DNA from: an uncultured Paraprevotella sp.
GTDB taxonomy: Bacteria > Bacteroidota > Bacteroidia > Bacteroidales > Bacteroidaceae
Direction: 5' to 3'
Assembly (NCBI GenBank): GCA_910584955.1
Contig: CAJUDC010000001.1
Location: 1-60,516, forward strand
DNA: 60,516 nt
Shown here: piece after piece, positions 8,424-17,173 of the stretch
Layout of the letters: the number at the start of each line of letters is the position of its first letter
How positions within the stretch are numbered: the first letter of the stretch is position 1
Program-made: the position numbers and the translations under genes
The notes under the pieces: generated by a model
Databases searched by the model: none
Told to the model about the DNA's origin: nothing
Seen by the model: the letters and a program-made list of their open reading frames with translations, nothing else

Positions 8424-10048
8424 TATCCTCCAATATTAGAATTATAGAACACAATATCATTATTACTTAAAGTTATCTGGCTTTGCCCTGAAGGATTGCC
8501 ATTTAATGCGATAATAACACTCTGATTCTCTCCTGGTATAATCGAAATAGTTGCCTGGCCTCTGAGAACATTTGAACCATTTGAATTTTTCAATTCATAA
8601 CGAATGGTGACACCGTTAAGGGAAGATGAATTCAAACCATTATAATTTATCACCAAGTTATTTTCGTTAATGGTAGCATTAGTTACGGCCATGTATGCGC
8701 CACTGCATCCGCTACTTTGCACAATTCTTGATAAAGCACTGTCGATAGATGGACTGTTTTTAATGTTAGATGCTATATGATAGTACATTATTGCAGTTGA
8801 AATATCTTCCGCAATATTCAATTGTCCTTCCGCAGAACGTATCCATGCGATTTGTGCCTCATCAAGTTTGTTTGACAAGGAGGATTCTAATGCCTTGATG
8901 GAATTCTCTTGCTTAGATGATATGAAATGATATTCGTTTTGATAGCGATTTAGTGAATCTATCAACTCTTTTGCAGAAACGAGTGAATTATAGTTTTGAG
9001 CACTCCCGACATTTATATTATTCTCACACATTGATTTCAGATTGGAATATCTCTGTTCTATCAAAAGTTGCTGAGAGTCATTCTTAGATTTTCCTCCGAG
9101 AATGAATACACATAATGATGTGATAGCTACTGCGCATATCGCAATAATCGCAATCCATTTTTTTGATGATTTTGGTTCTCCTTGAATTTCTGGAGAATTG
9201 GTTTCACCCGATTTCCATTTACTCCATGATAAATCTTTACCTTTCAAAACCTGTTGAGTATAATCGACCAAGTCTTCTGCTGTCGGTCTATCCCAAGTGT
9301 CTTTTGACAAACATGCCTGCATTATTTCATTGAGATTACGCGACCATTTGTCATCAAGCTCAGGAAGGGCACCACCAGCATTAAGCATGCCTCCACCTTG
9401 TCCCATAAATGGTAAATCGTTAGTCGCAATCTCGTATATAGACACCCCAAGCGACCATATATCACTCGCTTTTACTGCCATAGGGTCTTTAAGGAATCTC
9501 TCAGGACCCATATACGCAATAGCACCTGATTCAATAGAACGTTTTGACTGTTTGCGCATAGTGGTACGCATCTTCTTACTGATACCAAAATCAGTAATCA
9601 AATAATTCCCTTGTTCATCTATTAGAATATTCTCAGGCTTTATATCCTGATGAACAATAGGCGGTTCCTGCGCATGCAGATATTTGAGGCCATTTGCAAC
9701 ATCATGGATAAACTTCCAAATATCCGCTTCAGAAGCGTACCCACCGATGCTCCCGGCAGAACCACGAGAACAATATTTCATGATTAGGTAAGGACGATGA
9801 TCCCACACACTATAATACTGTGCAGTGAGAAGATTCTCATGGCTTAAGCCATATGCTACTTTGTATTCTTCTTTAAATTCATCCTGTCCTTTTAGGTCGA
9901 GCGATATATATAGTTTTATAGCGACATCTATGCCAAGCTCACTGTCTTCAGCAAGCCAAACTTCTCCGAAGCTACCACTCCCTTTGTATTCCTTTAAGAT
10001 ATATCGACTGGCAATCGTTGTGCCTTGTTTTAGTTCTGGTCCGTACAT
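8423..10048 (-). CDS. Membrane Ser/Thr kinase B with HQD motif
   Basis: This 541-residue kinase shows the loop GSGSFGEVW (23-31), K45 in VAIKLY, VHQDIKPEN (catalytic D135), DFG (153-155) and a GPE variant (181-183) of the APE motif. The HRD arginine is replaced by Gln, making it a non-RD kinase, which often means no activation-loop phosphorylation requirement. One membrane span (about 298-318) is followed by a periplasmic region with a helical part and a C-terminal Ig-like beta domain, different from that of kinase A. It lies 55 nt after the PP2C gene, the longest gap in the operon, and overlaps the BACON gene by 1 nt. Activity is likely but the HQD change should be borne in mind. Confidence 0.92.
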   Translation of the reverse strand: MYGPELKQGTTIASRYILKEYKGSGSFGEVWLAEDSELGIDVAIKLYISLDLKGQDEFKEEYKVAYGLSHENLLTAQYYSVWDHRPYLIMKYCSRGSAGSIGGYASEADIWKFIHDVANGLKYLHAQEPPIVHQDIKPENILIDEQGNYLITDFGISKKMRTTMRKQSKRSIESGAIAYMGPERFLKDPMAVKASDIWSLGVSIYEIATNDLPFMGQGGGMLNAGGALPELDDKWSRNLNEIMQACLSKDTWDRPTAEDLVDYTQQVLKGKDLSWSKWKSGETNSPEIQGEPKSSKKWIAIIAICAVAITSLCVFILGGKSKNDSQQLLIEQRYSNLKSMCENNINVGSAQNYNSLVSAKELIDSLNRYQNEYHFISSKQENSIKALESSLSNKLDEAQIAWIRSAEGQLNIAEDISTAIMYYHIASNIKNSPSIDSALSRIVQSSGCSGAYMAVTNATINENNLVINYNGLNSSSLNGVTIRYELKNSNGSNVLRGQATISIIPGENQSVIIALNGNPSGQSQITLSNNDIVFYNSNIGG

Positions 10049-10103
10049 GTGAGATGTTTAATTAAGAGTGATCAAAACTCTATTAATTCATCTGGGGAGT
10101 CAG

Positions 10104-11756
10104 TCATACCGTTCCCCCTCTTGATTCTCCTTCAGTAGGTGTAAGCTCATTTCGATTTTGGCCTCTATTACTATTACTCGGAGCTAAATATCTGTTTAAC
10201 TCAAAAATACCGTGTTCCCATTTATCTGGCAGGAATTTCTTAAAATCACAGATTTCATCAAGTAATGTATTATACTTCCTGTTTCCCGTAGATGTAAGTT
10301 TCCCATTATAGAAGACAAGCTCATTTAGATATTCAGCCCTACTTTCCACTTTGGCAACCTCTCCATCACATTTCTTCCGGTCCTCTTCATTATCACCAGC
10401 AGTGCTAATCATATCTCTAACAGATGCCACAACTAATTTTAATGCATCTTGAGGGCATTTGTCTAATCTTGTAAACAAAGATGCTTTCCATGAAATAACT
10501 CCCGAAGAACCGACAGAAACCTCCGAAACAAGTACATCCCTATCAGACTTGTTTTTGCTATTCGTGGATTTACTCCCCGGTTTTGTTGTATCAGTCCTAG
10601 TTTCTTCTATTTTAGGTTCGACACAATCTTTTCCTATAACGACACCGTTTCGTTTTGTCGAATCGTCCTCTGCTATAATTTTATCTTGAATGTTTTGTTC
10701 TCCTTTTTGGACTCCAAGATAGAAGAAGCCCACACACAGAACGGCGACTAAAACCAACACTCCTCCTGCACCAAGGGCTCTCCTTATCTTCAAAGATTTT
10801 ACACCTTTTGCGTTTGTGTTGTCGGTTGGATTCTCCAGTGGGACCAATTCACTTTTGGAGGCTTTTCCGGCACCGGATTCAATCTGGCATAATAATACCG
10901 TAACATTATCATACCAATCAGCTTTTTCTGCGGCATCTAATAAGGCATCACGGCACTCTGTCATTGAAGACGTATGAGCAGCAATGATATCCTCAATATT
11001 CTCGCCGGGATAGTATTCGCCATTGTGGTCTTTAGTCTTACGGTCACGCAAAACGCCACTTAAACCGTCACTGCACAAAAGTATTATATCTTCGTTATAG
11101 ATATCAAACTGTCTTGTCTCAGGCTTGGCTGCATTGTTAGGGTCTCCTAAACTACGAGTCACTATATTCCCTTGCGGATGTTCAAAAGTATCCTCATATT
11201 TGAGTGCTCCCTGATTCACCAATTCCTGTACATAGGAATGATCTCTCGAAAGAGGTTCCAGTCCATTAAGTGGATTATAACGGTATGCCCTGCTATCACC
11301 ACACCAACTTAACGTCATCTTATCACCAACTATCCACGCAAGGATAATTGTTGATCCCATTCCCTCATGCGCAGGATTCTCTTTCGCATCCGTTTTGATC
11401 CGTCTATCGGCTTCCTTAATAACAAATTCAAGATACTTTCTACGTTCAACGGGGGATTCGGCCAACTTAGGAGTTATCTTGCCGGGAGCAAAATAGTCTT
11501 TTACCGTTTCAATGGCAAGCTCGGAAGCCACTTCTCCAGCGTTCATACCTCCCATACCATCTGCGACCACCATTAAGCAACCGCAATCGGACATAGCTAT
11601 ATTCTCATCTGTCTGAAAACGACCAAGTATATCGTCATTCAAGTCGTCATCAACATAGAAATTATCCTCATTGCCATCCAAAGGGGCATCAGGATTATAC
11701 TTACCCGCAGCCGCAGAGAATGCCGTCAAGCGGAATATTATTTTTTTCTTTGCCAT
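10104..11756 (-). CDS. Membrane PP2C-type Ser/Thr phosphatase
   Basis: The N-terminal ~290 residues form a PP2C domain with NED (29-31), ADGMGGMNAGE (D66), GMGSTI, WCGDSRAY, SRDHS, TRSLGD, LCSDGLSG (D230) and WYDNVTVLL (D283), so the metal-binding residues are complete. A membrane span follows (about 329-347), then a Thr/Lys/Asp-rich linker and a ~150-residue extracytoplasmic region of unknown fold. It should reverse phosphorylation by the three kinases of the operon, as PP2C and Hanks kinases are commonly paired. The ATG overlaps the stop of the upstream secreted-protein gene by 1 nt. The periplasmic tail suggests that dephosphorylation is itself controlled by a signal outside the cytoplasm. 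Confidence 0.93.
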   Translation of the reverse strand: MAKKKIIFRLTAFSAAAGKYNPDAPLDGNEDNFYVDDDLNDDILGRFQTDENIAMSDCGCLMVVADGMGGMNAGEVASELAIETVKDYFAPGKITPKLAESPVERRKYLEFVIKEADRRIKTDAKENPAHEGMGSTIILAWIVGDKMTLSWCGDSRAYRYNPLNGLEPLSRDHSYVQELVNQGALKYEDTFEHPQGNIVTRSLGDPNNAAKPETRQFDIYNEDIILLCSDGLSGVLRDRKTKDHNGEYYPGENIEDIIAAHTSSMTECRDALLDAAEKADWYDNVTVLLCQIESGAGKASKSELVPLENPTDNTNAKGVKSLKIRRALGAGGVLVLVAVLCVGFFYLGVQKGEQNIQDKIIAEDDSTKRNGVVIGKDCVEPKIEETRTDTTKPGSKSTNSKNKSDRDVLVSEVSVGSSGVISWKASLFTRLDKCPQDALKLVVASVRDMISTAGDNEEDRKKCDGEVAKVESRAEYLNELVFYNGKLTSTGNRKYNTLLDEICDFKKFLPDKWEHGIFELNRYLAPSNSNRGQNRNELTPTEGESRGGTV

Positions 11757-12607
11757 TACTTTCTTTTCTTGTTTTTCTTTTTCTTTGATGAAACTGAAGT
11801 TAAGGGCGTTAGCTCATTATCTGCATTGTGCGGAATAATTAGTCTATCCTCAATGAGAGGGACTACTAAATTCCACCGGTTATCTCCCATTCCTTTAAGA
11901 AGCACACCACTTAAATAGAAAGTAATTTGCCCTATTTCGGTTTGTTCGGGGACAATGAATATACCACCCCATACGTTATTTGTAATGTTGGGAGCCTCAA
12001 CTTCATATGATACTGAATCCGACATAAATTCTACCGTACGCTTGAAAATGGTCAATTCAGGCTTTTTCCTCCCTGAATATTCATTTACCGTTGAATCATT
12101 GGCTACCCATACAAACCAACCTTCTACAGGATGCTTATAAGTCTTGATTCCAAATCCTGATATTAAGGTGTCTGTTGATGAAATGAGTGAAAGACGGTTA
12201 TCAACCATACGAAGACTATCCACTGATAAATTGAAAGGGCTTAACGTGGAATCTCTCAACTCTATAGATACGGAACGAGATAATATCGGTCTGTGAGTAC
12301 CTCTATACCTTTCAAAATTAGCATCTTGCATCCAGGGCGTTAACAAATTGGAATTAACAATGTACCCATCTTTGAGTCGTATCGCTAATGAGGCATCCAT
12401 CCCAAATTCTTCATTACCATAACGTCCAAAACGTTGGTTCGTGGTTGTATCTTCTAATTGGTAGGTTTGCTTTACAACAAACAAGCCATCTCTGATTGCC
12501 TGCTCAACGAATTGCTGATTAGGGGATTTTAAGTTAAACCCTGAGAACTGTGCGTACACAATCACAGTTAACAGTAAAAAAGTCAATATGCTAAAGATTC
12601 GTTTCAT
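11756..12607 (-). CDS. Secreted protein of unknown function
   Basis: The 283-residue protein begins with a clear signal peptide (MKRIFSILTF...VIVYAQ) and is otherwise predicted soluble and beta-rich. I do not recognise a family. The last residues are strongly basic (SSKKKKNKKRK), which is odd for a secreted protein and might bind an acidic surface polymer or membrane phosphate. It lies between the FHA-protease gene (4-nt gap) and the PP2C gene (1-nt overlap), so it is made with the kinase system and should reach the periplasm or cell surface. It could be a ligand or a target of the protease; both are guesses. Confidence 0.75.
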   Translation of the reverse strand: MKRIFSILTFLLLTVIVYAQFSGFNLKSPNQQFVEQAIRDGLFVVKQTYQLEDTTTNQRFGRYGNEEFGMDASLAIRLKDGYIVNSNLLTPWMQDANFERYRGTHRPILSRSVSIELRDSTLSPFNLSVDSLRMVDNRLSLISSTDTLISGFGIKTYKHPVEGWFVWVANDSTVNEYSGRKKPELTIFKRTVEFMSDSVSYEVEAPNITNNVWGGIFIVPEQTEIGQITFYLSGVLLKGMGDNRWNLVVPLIEDRLIIPHNADNELTPLTSVSSKKKKNKKRK

Positions 12608-12611
12608 ATTC

Positions 12612-14150
12612 TCAATCGATTACAGAAATTGGAACAATGAAACCTGTATTTCTGCCTGCTCCGGCCGAAACTATGCCTATTACCACCAATTTTCCGTCTG
12701 AGTCCGTATAAAATACGGGACCTCCCGAATTGCCTTGCTCGTAGTTGGTATCAGTAGTTAAGATAACTCCATTTTGCAGACCTGGGACTGAAACAATACC
12801 ACTGCCGTAAATTGGGTTAATGTCAGATGAAGAATTTGCACCTAACCCCAATGGGAATCCCAATACTGTTAGTTTTGTTCCTCTTTCAAGTTGGCGACTT
12901 TTGTTAGAATCGAAAGATAATCCAGAACCATTAACAGGCATATAAGCATAGTCTGTGTTATCCAATCTCGCTAAAGAAAAGGATTTACCATCATCGGTGT
13001 TACCTGTTTGGTCATGGGAACGGTCGATTCTAAATTGCTCGTTGGTAAATTCGAGAGTTCTTCCTGAGGAAGATACTGCAATAAAATGACATACAACTTT
13101 CCCTCCATTGTTGGCAATAAAATTAAGTTGAGCTAAATGTTCTTTTAACCCACTTCCATCCATCCAGAAGTACCAGCCTTCTGCAACGTGTCGGGCTGTA
13201 ACAAACATCCCATTATCAAGTAGGAAGCCCGTCCCGCACCATCCTAGAATTTCATCTTCTCTAGGACCACAATTTACCGTTCTTGAAGAACCATCTGGAA
13301 ATTGGATATCAAACTTCACGGCTTCTATATAGAATATATGACCCAAGCAAGCCTCAATCGCTGCATTATTGATATTGTCAACAACTACTGGAGTAGGAGG
13401 GGTTATAGGTCTTGGAGGATGGTTAATCCGTTCCTTCAGACGATTCATCTCCTGGTCTCTTCTTTCTGCATCTGCCATTAATCCGGCATTTTGCTCATTT
13501 AAATTGTTTATTACGGAATCTTGCGCTGCTATTTGCCTGTCGGTATTTGCCTTATATTCTGCTATGTACTTTTTTTGCTCCTGAATCTTCAAATGTTGAT
13601 CATATAGTCCGTATCCACCTCCTGCCAAAGCCAACAAAAATACACAAGCTAATGCTGTTATAGCCTGTTTATATGGTCTGAGAGCCTGTTGTCTGAACAG
13701 ACTCATACGTTGGGTCAAACCGATGCTCTTTACAAGTCCTTTTTCTCCTTCGGGAACAATAAATCCCATTTTGGGACCATTTGTTGAGAGTTGTATCTCA
13801 TCTCCGTTTTGAAGATACCATTCTTTGTCAACTTTATGACCATTGAGGTATGTCGAATTTGTCTTTGAGAGCTGTATCAATTTCCAATTGTCACCATCTT
13901 TTGCAATGGCAGCATGACGACGACTAACAGTGCCAAAACTTTCATCAAACCGTACTTGACACTTGGGATCGCGACCCAATTCAATTTGGTCAACTATGAT
14001 TTTTTGATTTTCTCCAGCCTTATGGTATTTAGAAGATACTTTATGTTCAAGGACATAATATTTACGTCCGCTACCACCCATAAGCGATTTCATCCCGGCT
14101 CCGATGGAGCCCGAAAGAGAGCGACTATATTTTTGCGTTGATTGAGCCAT
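12612..14150 (-). CDS. FHA - transmembrane - trypsin-like protease
   Basis: The 512-residue protein joins an N-terminal FHA domain (about 30-130: 'LGRDPKCQV', 'TVSRRHAAI', 'NSTYLNG', all phosphothreonine-pocket landmarks), a membrane span (about 161-182), a coiled coil (about 185-245), a Pro-rich hinge and a C-terminal chymotrypsin-fold protease. The catalytic triad is readable: H321 in VTARHVAEGW, D397 in LARLDNTD and S475 in EQGNSGGPVF. The topology puts the phospho-reader in the cytoplasm and the protease in the periplasm, so a kinase signal could control proteolysis across the membrane. It is not DegP-like: no PDZ domain. It follows the MotA-like gene by 5 nt. Confidence 0.93.
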   Translation of the reverse strand: MAQSTQKYSRSLSGSIGAGMKSLMGGSGRKYYVLEHKVSSKYHKAGENQKIIVDQIELGRDPKCQVRFDESFGTVSRRHAAIAKDGDNWKLIQLSKTNSTYLNGHKVDKEWYLQNGDEIQLSTNGPKMGFIVPEGEKGLVKSIGLTQRMSLFRQQALRPYKQAITALACVFLLALAGGGYGLYDQHLKIQEQKKYIAEYKANTDRQIAAQDSVINNLNEQNAGLMADAERRDQEMNRLKERINHPPRPITPPTPVVVDNINNAAIEACLGHIFYIEAVKFDIQFPDGSSRTVNCGPREDEILGWCGTGFLLDNGMFVTARHVAEGWYFWMDGSGLKEHLAQLNFIANNGGKVVCHFIAVSSSGRTLEFTNEQFRIDRSHDQTGNTDDGKSFSLARLDNTDYAYMPVNGSGLSFDSNKSRQLERGTKLTVLGFPLGLGANSSSDINPIYGSGIVSVPGLQNGVILTTDTNYEQGNSGGPVFYTDSDGKLVVIGIVSAGAGRNTGFIVPISVID

Positions 14151-14155
14151 GAATA

Positions 14156-14896
14156 TTATTTGTAAAAACGGTTAATTAGATTCTCTATCATATATGCGTT
14201 CATTTTAGAAAACAGGCTGTCTTGCCGTTTTTGTACATAATGGATTCCAAACATTAGGAATATACTAAGGACAAGGGCAACCAATGTTGTGTCAAAAGCC
14301 ACAGCCAACATACTTGTAACTTTGTTTATACCCTCCGGGGTATTAGCTTCATTTGCATAGCCGAGAGAGGCCGCAATACCTAATACGGTGCCAATAAATC
14401 CTACGGATGGAATTGCCCACGCCGTATATCTTATGAATGATTGCTCACTTTCCATATCCGAATTATATATTTTAATTTGTGAATCAATCACTCCCAATAC
14501 CTCAGATGACGATTTGCTTAAACGGTATTTGGTACAAGCTTTCTTTATAAGATCTGTCAATAGAAATTTCTGACTCTTTTCCAATTGTTGCATATTAAGT
14601 TTCAACTGATTTACATCATCGGCGCTGAGAACCCAATTTTCCTGTTCCGGTAATAGGTGTGCAGAAAACGCATCTTCCTCATGCGTAAGCTCATTATTAG
14701 AAGCAAACAATTCCAACATACCAAAAATGAAAAGTAAATAAGTCACCCCTTGAATAATTCCTTCCGGCATAGTTCCTCCAAGCATCACAAGAATCCTATT
14801 TGGATTTTCAGATGATGTCGCAAAAACTAATATTACCATCAGAATGACAGTAAGGATCAGGCTTAATATTATTCGGTATATACGCTTTCCAATCAT
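14156..14896 (-). CDS. MotA/TolQ/ExbB-like channel subunit
   Basis: This 246-residue membrane protein has four hydrophobic spans (about 7-26, 47-65, 158-178 and 195-219). The last two carry the MotA/ExbB hallmark: 'AIPSVGFIGTVLGIAASL' and 'VAFDTTLVALVLSIF', with the conserved Gly/Thr pattern of the ion channel. It overlaps the MotB-like gene by 4 nt and is encoded after it, the reverse of the common motA-motB order. Such pairs form rotary stators driven by proton or sodium flow, as in flagella, Tol, Ton and Zorya systems. It lacks the long cytoplasmic tail of ZorA. Partner and force target here are unknown. Confidence 0.85.
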   Translation of the reverse strand: MIGKRIYRIILSLILTVILMVILVFATSSENPNRILVMLGGTMPEGIIQGVTYLLFIFGMLELFASNNELTHEEDAFSAHLLPEQENWVLSADDVNQLKLNMQQLEKSQKFLLTDLIKKACTKYRLSKSSSEVLGVIDSQIKIYNSDMESEQSFIRYTAWAIPSVGFIGTVLGIAASLGYANEANTPEGINKVTSMLAVAFDTTLVALVLSIFLMFGIHYVQKRQDSLFSKMNAYMIENLINRFYK

Positions 14897-15780
14897 TGTA
14901 GTGTGATATTATTATTGGTTACACAGAGTATTCCGACATTAACATTCTGTCCTTTTTGTGTTAGCGTTATCTGCCGGAAAGGAATTTTAACTTGGTTGGA
15001 TTTGCCGGGGAAGATTACGGCATATCCATCAACATGAGCCGGTTGTCCGTTCCATGTACTATCCCCATATATATTAACGTATATTTGATACTGACCGGGA
15101 ACGATTTGGGATTGGTAGAACAACTCGTACCTATCATCGTCACTGGAACTTCGAGATCTAATATCTTCGTTAAGATTACCGAAAGGAGTATTTTTATGGT
15201 TGAAATAGCAAACTTTTCCGGTTGACAGATTCTTAACATATAGATCGACATCTACATTCTCCGACCAAATACAAACAACGCCTAATTCTGCATTCATACC
15301 AAAGACTTTCCCGTCAGAAATACCTTGACCATTTTGAGCAGATTGTTGAATCTGCCTTTCAAGTTGTGCAATTCGTTGACGGAGTTGCTCGTTCTCCTGT
15401 TCAAGTTCTTGAGTACGTTGGCTATTTTCTTGCAATTCCTCAACTTCGGCCCTTAATCTTTCATTTTCTGACTGAGCTGCAGCCAATTGCCCCTGCAAGT
15501 TCTCTACTTGTTCTGACAAATGATCTATCGTCTCTTGTAATGCTTCAATCTGATGTTGTATTTGTTCATAAACTTCTTGCGAAACTGAATTTTGGATTTG
15601 CTCCATTATATTACTGAGTTCTTCAACCTGAACATTTAATTGTTCGATCTCTTCAAGGGCGTTTTGCTGTTCGGCTGTCATTTTAGGTACAATGATAAAC
15701 AAGATAATCACAGCAGCAAGCGCCCCCGATAATAAATCGAGGAACGACGTGCCAAATATGTTTATCTCCTTCCGTGTCAT
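14893..15780 (-). CDS. MotB/ExbD-like protein with coiled coil
   Basis: The 295-residue protein has a short cytoplasmic tail and one span (about 16-33) beginning 'FLDLLSGALAAVIILF'. D15 sits exactly where MotB, ExbD and TolR carry the proton-binding Asp. A long coiled coil rich in Glu/Gln follows (about 35-155). The C-terminal domain (about 165-290) shows 'VDVDLYVKNLSTGKVCYF' and 'VPGQYQIYVNIYGD', resembling the YfaP/DUF2135 beta domain, not the OmpA-type peptidoglycan anchor of MotB or ZorB. It therefore looks like a stator rotor-stalk whose tip binds something other than peptidoglycan. Its ATG is 3 nt after the kinase C stop. Confidence 0.82.
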   Translation of the reverse strand: MTRKEINIFGTSFLDLLSGALAAVIILFIIVPKMTAEQQNALEEIEQLNVQVEELSNIMEQIQNSVSQEVYEQIQHQIEALQETIDHLSEQVENLQGQLAAAQSENERLRAEVEELQENSQRTQELEQENEQLRQRIAQLERQIQQSAQNGQGISDGKVFGMNAELGVVCIWSENVDVDLYVKNLSTGKVCYFNHKNTPFGNLNEDIRSRSSSDDDRYELFYQSQIVPGQYQIYVNIYGDSTWNGQPAHVDGYAVIFPGKSNQVKIPFRQITLTQKGQNVNVGILCVTNNNITLQ

Positions 15781-15783
15781 ATG

Positions 15784-17169
15784 TCAGATTCCTTCAACTC
15801 TCATTTTGACATCGCCAATGGAAATTATATCTCCGGGGACAATTGCAATACCTCCCGACGGAACTTCAATGGAATTGACATAGGTGCCATTAAGCGACTC
15901 TTTCCATTTCATCGGACTGTGACCGCCATTTTTACAACTGGCAGTGCATCTTTTACAAGGCAAGATATGAGCGGAATGCAATCCAATTTGACAGATAACA
16001 CGAAATTGTCCATCTCTTAATATCCAATTATTGGTCTTGGAATCTTTTTCAATAGTACAATGCTGCCGAGAGATATAACAACTCTCGTCCTCTTTGATTC
16101 CTATATGATTCCAGACATCATTACTGCCCCTGCCAATGTATACTAAAGAACTATCATCAGTGAATAAAGAATTTAATATATAAGTACGCCCCAGTTCTTC
16201 TCCTTGCATAACTCGCAAAAGTATTCCGTTTTTAGTATCTTTTTTGAATGGTGTAATATTGTGCTGTGCAATATCGGGCTTGATTCCATTACGTTGCGGT
16301 ACAAGTCTAATTACATCATCAATCGTTTGTAATCTTTGTTTAAAATCAGGGACTAAACACCCTTCTATCAAAGGAAGCCAATCATTTCCTCCTGACACAC
16401 TCTGAAGATAGGCGCGATCCCATACCCCATTTTTCCCGTTATAAACATATTTCGACACATCTGCTTCGACATTCAATTCACCAAAAGGCAAGCTACCAGT
16501 CAAAAGCTGATACATCATTACGCCAAAAGAGAATATATCTGTTGTTGGCAAGACCGTTGCATTTCCTCTCTTAGGATTCACCTGTTCGGGAGGCATATAT
16601 GCAATAGTTCCAAATCGCTGCTGAGGGACTCCCGACCATCCTCTTTGTGTTAAACGATTATTCTGGTCCCCTGATATTCCAAAATCGGTCAAAACCGCAT
16701 GATTATTGTTACGCAACAAAACGTTTTCAGGTTTTAAGTCGCGATGAACTTTCCCATTTAGATGAAGAGCTTTCAATCCCAACAGTATATGGCTTGCCAA
16801 TAATGCCAAATCCAAATGAGTTTTTTTAAGAGCACTATGTAAATCTCCGCCTTGACAATATTCCATTACAATATAGGCATTTCCTTTCACAATTCCCTTC
16901 TGTAATGAATGGACAAGATAATCGCTCTTAATTAGTCCTGTCTCATATTCCCTCTCAAATCTTTTCAAGAGATTTGGACGTTCTGACGCCATAATCTCCC
17001 ATAGCTTCAATAATTTAAGAGCATATACCTTTCCGTCCGAGTCTTTAACCCGGAATACCTGCCCAAATGTCCCTTCACCGAGAAAGGAATCTACTTTCCA
17101 TCGATCATCTATATAGTCACCCAGTGAAAATTGACATCTTTCAGCAATTCCAACTTGAGAGAAAGACAT
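15784..17169 (-). CDS. Cytosolic Ser/Thr kinase C with FHA domain
   Basis: I chose the ATG at 17169 (MSFSQVGIAERC), 4 nt after the upstream stop and behind an AGGA; a TTG at 17193 would add 8 residues. The 461-residue protein has loop LGEGTFGQVF (about 30-39), K52, VHRDLKPEN (D144), DFG (162-164) and a PPE variant of APE. No membrane span is seen. The C-terminal ~125 residues form an FHA domain ('YIGRGSND', 'YISRQHCTI', 'SLNGTYVN'). Between the second and third motifs an extra segment contains CKRCTASC, a possible metal site. This kinase may read its own or its partners' phosphorylation and act centrally in the operon. Confidence 0.92.
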   Translation of the reverse strand: MSFSQVGIAERCQFSLGDYIDDRWKVDSFLGEGTFGQVFRVKDSDGKVYALKLLKLWEIMASERPNLLKRFEREYETGLIKSDYLVHSLQKGIVKGNAYIVMEYCQGGDLHSALKKTHLDLALLASHILLGLKALHLNGKVHRDLKPENVLLRNNNHAVLTDFGISGDQNNRLTQRGWSGVPQQRFGTIAYMPPEQVNPKRGNATVLPTTDIFSFGVMMYQLLTGSLPFGELNVEADVSKYVYNGKNGVWDRAYLQSVSGGNDWLPLIEGCLVPDFKQRLQTIDDVIRLVPQRNGIKPDIAQHNITPFKKDTKNGILLRVMQGEELGRTYILNSLFTDDSSLVYIGRGSNDVWNHIGIKEDESCYISRQHCTIEKDSKTNNWILRDGQFRVICQIGLHSAHILPCKRCTASCKNGGHSPMKWKESLNGTYVNSIEVPSGGIAIVPGDIISIGDVKMRVEGI

Positions 17170-17173
17170 GGCT

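Noticed and set aside
14156..15780. Zorya anti-phage system
   Set aside because: The MotA/MotB-like pair recalls ZorA/ZorB, but there is no ZorC, ZorD or ZorE gene, the MotA-like protein lacks the long tail and the MotB-like protein lacks the OmpA-type domain.
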